DNA from: Paguma larvata
Taxonomy: Eukaryota > Chordata > Mammalia > Carnivora > Viverridae
Reading direction: 5' to 3'
DNA length: 64,000 nt
Assembly: GCA_030068075.1 (NCBI GenBank)
Contig: CM057841.1
Coordinates: 4,462,565-4,526,564, forward strand
Under the pieces are notes generated by a model, which was not told where the DNA came from, made no database searches, and worked only from the letters and a program-made list of their open reading frames with translations. The first letter of the stretch is position 1. Every line of letters begins with the position of its first letter. A program made the translations under genes and the position numbers. Positions 58,006-64,000 of this stretch are shown piece after piece.

Positions 58006-58104
58006 GCCTTACTTACATGGTTCTGTCTTCAGGCTCGCCGCTACCCCACCAGGCAGATAGTCTGATGAGGCTGAGAGGCTACGTAGTACAAGGATTTAGA
58101 GCAG

Positions 58105-58290
58105 TGCCTTCCAATCTGGTGGCCACCAGCACACGAGCTATTTAGATTTAAGTGAGTTAAGATGAAATAAAAGTAAAACTACATTTCCCAGTTGCATAGT
58201 CTCATGCGCCCGCCATGTTGGGCAGCACGGAGACAGGACACGCCATGCATGTCACTGCAGAAAGTTCCATTGGACAGGGCCGGTTGATGC
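58105..58290 (+). repeat. MER33-like DNA transposon remnant
   Basis: 'gtggccaccagcacacgagc tatttagatttaagtgag' and 'agaaagttccattggacagg' fit the common MER element whose ends read 'ctgtccaatagaactttc' in reverse. Confidence 0.55.
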
Positions 58291-58324
58291 TTATTTAGAT
58301 GCTTGGCTTCAAAGACCAGTCCTG

Positions 58325-58640
58325 TCAATTACTAGTGTGTGATTTTGTGTTGACCTTACACTTTCTAGGCCTTAGTTTCTTCATCTATAAAATGGGGCCC
58401 ATCCCAGTTCCTATCTTGTAGGGTGTAGGAGTTACTAGATGCTAACATATTTAGAAGGGTGTCAAGCTTATAGTCAACGCTGTAAAAAGTATTAGCTGTT
58501 CCTGTGATGCTTCCATTTCTACTTCTCATGAGATCGAGGACCAGAAAGGAAAGATAATACGTCCAAGTTCACAGAGCCAGGAGGGGGAGGAGCAGAGGCT
58601 TGGTCCCATGGTTTTCTGATTCCACAATCAGACTCATTCC
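58325..58640. repeat. Two MIR SINE remnants
   Basis: 58325-58480, antisense ('gccttagtttcttcatctat aaaatgggg'); 58530-58640, sense ('ataatacgtccaagttcaca gagcc'). Confidence 0.6.
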
Positions 58641-59107
58641 CATTACACACTGCAGATTCCTTCCGGGCAAATCTCGGAAGCTCATCGCTCCCTTGTATGT
58701 TCAGTGGGGAGACAAGAGAGTCCAGTGGACCCTCCGTCCAGGGTAGGTGTGTGGAAACTGAGCAGAGAACCAGCCCGAGCCCGGGAAATGGGTCGTTGAC
58801 TGCAGGACCTAGCTGTTGGCTTGAGATTCTTTGGAAGTTGGGATAAGGAAGCCAGACTGCCCCGGTGAGAGAAGCATCACACCAGCTGAGGTTGTGACCA
58901 CCTGTGTGGGCGCAGTCTGTGGGAGTAATGGCCCCTGTGACAGGGACACAGTGCTCATCCTTCCCACCATGACGAAGCTCTGGGATTGCTCCAGGAACTG
59001 CATGAGAGGATTGAGCTGTTGCCATTAATTTCCCTGTAAAGAGCTCAGAGGGAAGGGTACAGGGGCTGCTGGTTTAATTTTTAAATTGGGTAAGTTTTTT
59101 GTTTTTT
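58641..59107. other. Intergenic sequence, no gene recognised
   Basis: Unique-looking. A 168-codon frame on the minus strand at 58519-59025 overlaps the MIR and has no domain. Confidence 0.35.
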
Positions 59108-59300
59108 TTTTTTTTACTGTTTATTTATTTTTGAGAGAGACAGAGCATGGGTAGGGGCAGAGGGAGTGGAGGTCAGAGGATCCAAAGTGGGCTCTGCACT
59201 GACAGCACAGAGCCCGAGGCAGGGCTCGAACTCACAAACCATGAGATCATGACCTGAGTTGAAGTGAGACACCTAACCGACTGAGTCCCCCAGACGCCCC
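59108..59300 (-). mobile_element. Feliform tRNA-Lys SINE (antisense)
   Basis: T run, 'actgtttatttatttttgag', GA body, 'ctgagtcccccagacgcccc'. Confidence 0.9.
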
Positions 59301-59374
59301 TACATTCTTGATATACATACAGAGACACTATATGCACTGTTCTGTGTGCTTCATAGGTAAGTACACAATTAACC

Positions 59375-59495
59375 TTTTCAACAATCTACGAGACTGGAAA
59401 TACTATTATCCCCATTTTGTACATGAAGAAACTGAGGCACAAAATGGTCAAGTAACTTGTTCGGGGCACATAGCTAGTAAGTGTTAGGGACACAT
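59375..59495 (+). repeat. MIR SINE (sense)
   Basis: 'atactattatccccattttg tacatgaagaaactgaggca' is a clear MIR core, followed by 'tcaagtaacttgttcgg'. Confidence 0.75.
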
Positions 59496-59595
59496 ACATG
59501 CACAAGAATGTGAAAATAATATTTATCTCTGAGCAGAAGTATGACAGGTGTTTTTTCTTGCTGGTTTTATTTTCTGAAAATTACAATTTGTCTAG

Positions 59596-59790
59596 GACAG
59601 GGTCTCAAGCTTTTCAGTAAAGAGTCCAGTAGTGCATATTTTAGGCTCTGTGGGTCAGATGGTCTCCGTCACAGCTACACAGCTCTGCCATTATAGCAGG
59701 ACAGCCCTCATGCAGTAAGTAGCTAAATAAGTGGGCCGTGTTCCAAGAAAACATTCTTTCTGGCCGCTAGAATTCCCACTCCATATAGTT
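59596..59790 (+). repeat. hAT-type DNA transposon remnant
   Basis: 'cagggtctcaagcttttcag taaagagtccagtagtgcat' and 'gtgggtcagatggtctccgt cacagctacacagctctgcc' match a common hAT-Charlie MER pattern. Confidence 0.55.
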
Positions 59791-59852
59791 TTCACTCATC
59801 GTGCAATATTATCCTTTTGTCTCCTCCTCCACCCCCACCAAGCACTTAAAAC

Positions 59853-59860
59853 TATAAAAG
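59853..59860 (+). promoter_or_regulatory. TATA box upstream of the secreted-protein exon
   Basis: tataaaag preceded by 'cacttaaaac'. It lies 300 bases before the signal-peptide ATG. Short upstream ATGs occur between it and 60154. Use as a promoter is inferred. Confidence 0.35.
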
Positions 59861-60153
59861 AACACTCATGGGCCCAGACGGAGTTTGGCCATGCGGGTCA
59901 TGGGATTCCGAGCAGGACACTCAGCATTTTATCTAGAATGTCGCTTTAAGATAAGTAAGCAATGCGGTGGGAAGGCCAGCTCCTGCGTCAGCAGCTGGCG
60001 GCAGGGCCCAGGTCTGGGTACCCGCCAGCCTCCAGGCCAGCTGGAGGGCATGCGTGGGCAGTTAGCTTTGCCCTGGGAGTCTGGGAGGACGGCGGGTGAC
60101 CAGAGTCCCGTTCGTCTCTGAACGAGAACGTCCACCCCAAATCCTGCCCCACA

Positions 60154-60238
60154 ATGCGCAGATCCGAGCCGCTTCTGAGGGCGTCCCTGCTGCTCCTGCT
60201 TTTCCTGGGCCTGGCAGAAGCCTGCGTTCCCCGTGAAG
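60154..60238 (+). CDS. Signal-peptide exon of a small secreted protein, possibly EDDM13 (epididymal protein 13)
   Basis: The ATG opens a textbook signal peptide, [20 protein letters not shown] followed by AEACVPRE, and the exon stops at a GT donor (60239) in phase 1. Signal peptidase would cut after Ala in AEA or just after. A free Cys follows. Downstream, a 15-base candidate exon at 63003-63017 (acceptor at 63001-63002, donor gtaaga) continues the phase and reads A-IEEK. Next comes either a tiny exon from 63311 or a larger one from 63353. I do not recognise the protein from sequence alone. As I recall, EDDM13 lies beside ZSCAN5A on human 19q13.43, which makes it the best candidate. The rest of the gene probably lies beyond the window. 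Confidence 0.5.
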
Positions 60239-60654
60239 GTGATGCCCGCACCTAGTCCCCGTCTCCTCTCCATTTCTGCTTGCAGCGAATGGGCTCCGTG
60301 GCAGGCTCCAGAGGGCCTCCTGAGGTCCAGCCAGGCCCCCTGCTTCAGGTGTTAGCACCCTTGTTTCCCTCGTCCTGGGTGGAGGTGTTCGGCGCGTGGG
60401 TCCCGGGTACCGTAGCCCTGCCTCAGAGACAGACGTGCGTCTGAATCCTGGTTTTCTCAGGCACTCTTGGTGGCTTTGGCGTGGAGACAGACATTGCCTG
60501 GATAAGCCTGGCTGTCCTTATCGAACCGATGGGCATCCTGAGAATCCCCGGTCATTGGATTTCTGTGTGTCATCGATAAGGTTACATTTGCATAGTGCCT
60601 GGGAGTTGACATATGATGGTTATGGATTTGTACTGAGGCTACGGATCTTTTTAT

Positions 60655-60857
60655 TTTTTTAAGTATTTATTTATTTATTTATTTTGAAAGAGAAAGAAAG
60701 CATGAGCAGGAGAGGGGCAGAGAGAGAGGGGGGAGTGAGAATCTCAAGAAGGCTCTATGCTTTCATCCCCGACGCAGGGCTCAAACCCACGAGCGGTGAG
60801 ATCATGACCTGAGCCAAAGTCGGACACTTAACTGACTGAGCCACCCAAGTGCCCCAA
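60655..60857 (-). mobile_element. Feliform tRNA-Lys SINE (antisense)
   Basis: 'aagtatttatttatttattt', GA body, 'tgactgagccacccaagtgc'. Flanks cggatcttttta / cagatctttaaa suggest a target duplication. Confidence 0.9.
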
Positions 60858-60944
60858 GACCCCAGATCTTTAAATATAAGGACACTACATGTTAGGAAGA
60901 GGACTTGAGAGTCTTGTCACAAAGCTGAGTTCCTACTGTCTCAT

Positions 60945-61407
60945 TTGTCCTACAAATATTCATTGAGTTCCTGGTTTGTTGCCTGTGCTCAATGCTGGGA
61001 ATACAGTGGATGAAAAAGACAGACATAGTCCCATCTTTGTGGAGTTCTCATGTTACACAAATAACCACATCCCAGTGTGGCCATTGAGAGAAGTCCTCTC
61101 TGGATAAGTGACATCTGAGGCAAGAAGCTGATGGTGGGTGGGAGCTAATGTCAGAGTTAGAGAGACAGTCCAAGGTAGGGGGGATTGGCACATGCAAAGA
61201 TCCTGGGGCAGGAGGGAAGCCAAACTGAGGGAAACCATACTGAGGGAAGCCAGTATGTCTGGAGCATGATGGACAGGGAGAGGGGCATGGCGGGTGGGGA
61301 TTGTTACAAATAAGAACGGAGAGGAGGCAGAAAGCAGTGCACATGGGGTCTTGTGGGTCCGATCAGGGATGTGGATATTACCAGTGGCACAGGAATGTCA
61401 TATTTAG

Positions 61408-61445
<38 letters not shown>

Positions 61446-61610
61446 AAGTGATCAGTCTTGGTCCTGAAGAACAGATTGGGTGGGAACCAGGGTGGAAGCA
61501 AGGGCACCAGGTAGGAGACGGTTGCAGTCATCAGGGTGGAGGTGGAGATGAAAGAGTATGAGGTATCTACGAGCAAGAGTTTATAGGACTGAATGATGGA
61601 GGACGCTGGA
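60945..61610 (+). repeat. Old interspersed repeat, L2-type, with an internal (TG)n
   Basis: 'tcctacaaatattcattgag', 'aatgctgggaatacagtgga', 'agtcctctctggataagtga catctgagg' and 'gtgcacatggggtcttgtgg' follow a well-known old repeat. (TG)16 lies at 61411-61442. Confidence 0.55.
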
Positions 61611-61649
61611 GGTTAGGGAAAGAGAGAAGAATGTCTTCCATAATTTCTT

Positions 61650-61689
61650 TCATTCATTCATTCATTCATTCATTCATTCATTCATTCAG
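61650..61689 (+). repeat. (CATT)n microsatellite
   Basis: About ten uninterrupted CATT units. Confidence 0.95.
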
Positions 61690-61744
61690 TTTTGCAGTTG
61701 GATAATTGAGGCTGACCTTAACCAAGACGGGAGAAGTCCTGTAT

Positions 61745-62590
61745 AGCAACTGATTTTTTTAAACCTCATTTCGAAGCAATATTAGACACACAGAAAAGTC
61801 ACAAAACTAGAGTTCCCAAATACCCTTCCCCCAGCCTGCCTTAATGTTACCGTCTTGCCCAACCTAGCGCAGTGATCAAAGCCAGGAACCCAACACCACT
61901 GCAAAGCTACGACGGAAATTATAGACTCTGTTCAAATCCCACTCGTCTGCCCACAAGGGAGGGTCCACTCCGGGAGTCGGCTTGGCACTAAGTCATTACA
62001 CCTCCTCGCTCTCGCCTGTAGTCCTTAGAACTCACGGCTGACTTGGCCAACCCTTCATGAGCCTTTCCAAGAGGAGCCTTGGTCAGGTACTCTGAAGAAC
62101 CTCTCTCAGTCTGAGCTTGTCCCGAGTCATCTCACGGTCACGTCGAGCTTATGCGGTTTGGCCAGGGAAGTCTCAGAAGGGGTGCTGTGCCCTTCTGTGT
62201 GCATTTTTCCAGGGATGTTGATGTCGTTATCTGAGTTAACCGTGATCACTCGGTTAAGGCGGTGTCTGGCAGGGTTCTCCACGGTCCGGTAACTATTTTC
62301 CCCTTTGTCATTAATGAATGTCGCGGGGAGGTAGTTGGAGACTACGCACAATATCCTGTTTCTCCTCAAACATTTGCCCACCAGTTATCGCGTCCACTGT
62401 GGATCTTGCCTGCAGCAGAGAGCACGGTGCGGCTGCTCCGTGGTGATTTTCCCTTTCTCTTATTCCTTCTACATGTATTAACTGGAATCCTTCTGTGGGG
62501 AAGAGCTGACCCATGTGCTCTCTGTATTTATTCAAGTAGTTACTTATATCAATGCCAAAGGATGGATATTTATTTTATTAACAAAAAGTA
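61745..62590. mobile_element. Old L1M-type remnant
   Basis: 'gcagggttctccacggtccg gtaactattttcccctttgt' and 'tacttatatcaatgccaaag gatggatatttattttatt' are typical of an old mammalian L1-type repeat. Strand and subfamily not assigned. Confidence 0.5.
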
Positions 62591-63002
62591 ACATTACTTT
62601 TTAGTGGGCGGGAAGGTCATGACCATAAATTCTCTTTGGGACATGCTACGTTGGAAAAGTCTGTAAGAAATTCGAGAAATCCAAAGGTCGCAGGTTCTAG
62701 GAGAGCAGGGCTGGAGACGTCTTGTTGACTGTGGGCCAGCCTCCCTGTCCCCAGCCAGCACTGTGAATGCCTACAGAGCAGGGGCTGAGTCGGAGTCATC
62801 CACATCACCACCACCAACACACGGCAGTGGTCAGAGCCTGTGCCAAATAAACGCCGCTCAGCTGAATGACGGATGGATGGGGGTGGACCCGAGTGGTGGA
62901 CGGGTTACCTGTCTCCTGGATCATCACAGTGATCTAATGCCGAATTCTCTCCCTGCTTCCTGCTCCTGTTGGGATCCGGATGCCTAACGCTTTTGCATCC
63001 AG

Positions 63003-63017
63003 CCATTGAAGAAAAAA
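63003..63017 (+). CDS. Candidate 15-base microexon of the secreted-protein gene
   Basis: The sequence ccattgaagaaaaaa lies between 'tttgcatccag' and gtaaga. An upstream ctaac could be the branch site. Joined to 60154-60238 it keeps frame (2+12+1 bases) and adds Ala-Ile-Glu-Glu-Lys. Too short to be proven by eye. Confidence 0.35.
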
Positions 63018-64000
63018 GTAAGAACTGTGTGAACACCCAAGTTTGTATTCCCATAGCTAGCTAGCTCCGCTCAGATTCCTTCCGATGTCAAGATGCCTCA
63101 GGGAATGTTGGGGGAAGATGGGACTCAAGCCGGCCACACAGGCTTTGTCTTGGGGGCGGGGCATAACTCTGAGTAGTCAAGGCAGGTAAATGATCCATGG
63201 AGGAATAAATAAATTAACTGAGATGGGTAATGTTAGCATTAATCCTGTTCTCTCCCTCGCTTTTGTTTTCCATGTCAATTCACTGACTCTTGGTTCTGTT
63301 GCCCTTCCAGTCAAACGTAAGTAAGTCCTGTTTCCTTCTCCCTACCTAACTAGGGAGGCCTTCAACCCAGAGAAGGGGACTGAAGGAAGCGACCAAAGTT
63401 CTGACCACCACGTTCAACCAGGGCAGATTCTGGGAGATGTTCTCGGTCCAAGCTCAGGTTCCAAACCCAGAATCTGCAGATCCCAGCGGACAAATCGATG
63501 GACCTCAGAGAGGTCGACAAGCCTTTGTAATCTTGGGTAAAGCTGAGTGTGCGTGCACGCACGAGAGAGAAAGAGAGCAGGTTACAGGTGGAGTTTTTCT
63601 GGGAATATGGACTTCATGGCTTTGATCAGATTTTCAGTTAGGATCAGTGACTCGCTCTAAAATGTACAACCAGATTGGATTGGATTCCAGGTATTCATTT
63701 GGTGAGTTTTAGACAAGAAAAATACAGTGCAGGGTGGCTAAGCCTCCCTCTTTTCCAAGTATTAACACTCCTCGTCTCCAGATCGAAAGTGGGGATGATG
63801 GCTGGTTGTTACGGAGACAGACCTTCCTTCTGCCAGCCTCCCGAAATGCAGGTGAAGGGGGAGAATTTGGAAGCCCCAGGCAACGGGGATCCTGGGGCTT
63901 TTGACTTTGGGATAAATTTGTCTCCAAAGGGGTCCAGGGCTCTTAGAATGGGCCACAGCTTCTCGTTCTGGTTCCCTAGCCCGTCTCGGGACCCATGGGG
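63018..64000. other. Unique sequence at the window end with candidate downstream exon sites
   Basis: A strong acceptor ends at 63310 (pyrimidine tract, ctgac branch-like word), followed at once by tcaaac and gtaagt. A second acceptor ends at 63352. From 63353 the phase inherited from the exon at 63003 stays open to a GT at 63537. No repeat recognised. Confidence 0.35.

Noticed and set aside
57257..58060. 267-codon open frame
   Set aside because: Starts inside a SINE CT body and continues through L2 3'-end sequence; chance read-through.
1..64000. CRISPR arrays, operons, riboswitches, tRNA or rRNA genes
   Set aside because: None expected in or seen in this mammalian window; tRNA-like words belong to SINE heads.

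Overview
This is a window of mammalian nuclear DNA, almost certainly from a feliform carnivore (a cat or close relative). About forty copies of a tRNA-Lys-type SINE occur on both strands. Each has a head like GGCGCCTGGGTGGCTCAG, a CT-rich microsatellite body and an A-rich tail, and several have clear target-site duplications. That is the feliform SINEC pattern. The species cannot be fixed from the sequence alone.

Gene layout, all on the + strand: (1) 3' coding part of ZNF444, with one small exon at 4604-4688 and the zinc-finger exon at 6130-6728; the SCAN exon lies upstream of the window. (2) GALP, the galanin-like peptide precursor: TATA-like box at 19465, non-coding exon 1 and five coding exons between 20700 and 25826. 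(3) A complete ZSCAN5-family gene: promoter at 31424-31505, non-coding exon 1, SCAN exon at 33920-34387, two acidic linker exons and a five-finger terminal exon ending at 38444. (4) A first exon with a signal peptide at 60154-60238 and very small candidate downstream exons near 63.0-63.4 kb, for a small secreted protein; position and character suggest EDDM13, but this is unproven. The order ZNF444-GALP-ZSCAN5 matches what I recall of human 19q13.43, so this is a conserved block. The genes are not an operon: they encode two SCAN/C2H2 DNA-binding proteins, one neuropeptide precursor and one probable secreted peptide.

Region by region: 0-4.6 kb, ZNF444 intron with L1, MIR and SINE remnants; 4.6-7.2 kb, ZNF444 3' end inside a CpG-rich block; 7.2-19.4 kb, intergenic with old MIR/L1/SINE copies and microsatellites; 19.4-26.5 kb, GALP; 26.5-31.4 kb, SINE-dense intergenic; 31.4-38.5 kb, ZSCAN5; 38.5-45.3 kb, SINE and MER5-like remnants; 45.3-52.1 kb, a near-full-length antisense L1 with dead reading frames and a SINE in its endonuclease region; 52.1-59.8 kb, older L1, L2, MIR, LTR and DNA-transposon remnants plus some unique sequence; 59.8-64 kb, the secreted-protein candidate.

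The most interesting points are in GALP. The Lys-Arg site that ends the mature peptide in human is Arg-Gly here. The precursor carries a serine-rich C-terminal extension. The alternative 'alarin' frame (exon 3 skipped) has no early stop and stays open to the end of the gene. I found no previously undescribed multi-gene system. Statements about human orthologues are from memory and need an alignment to confirm.
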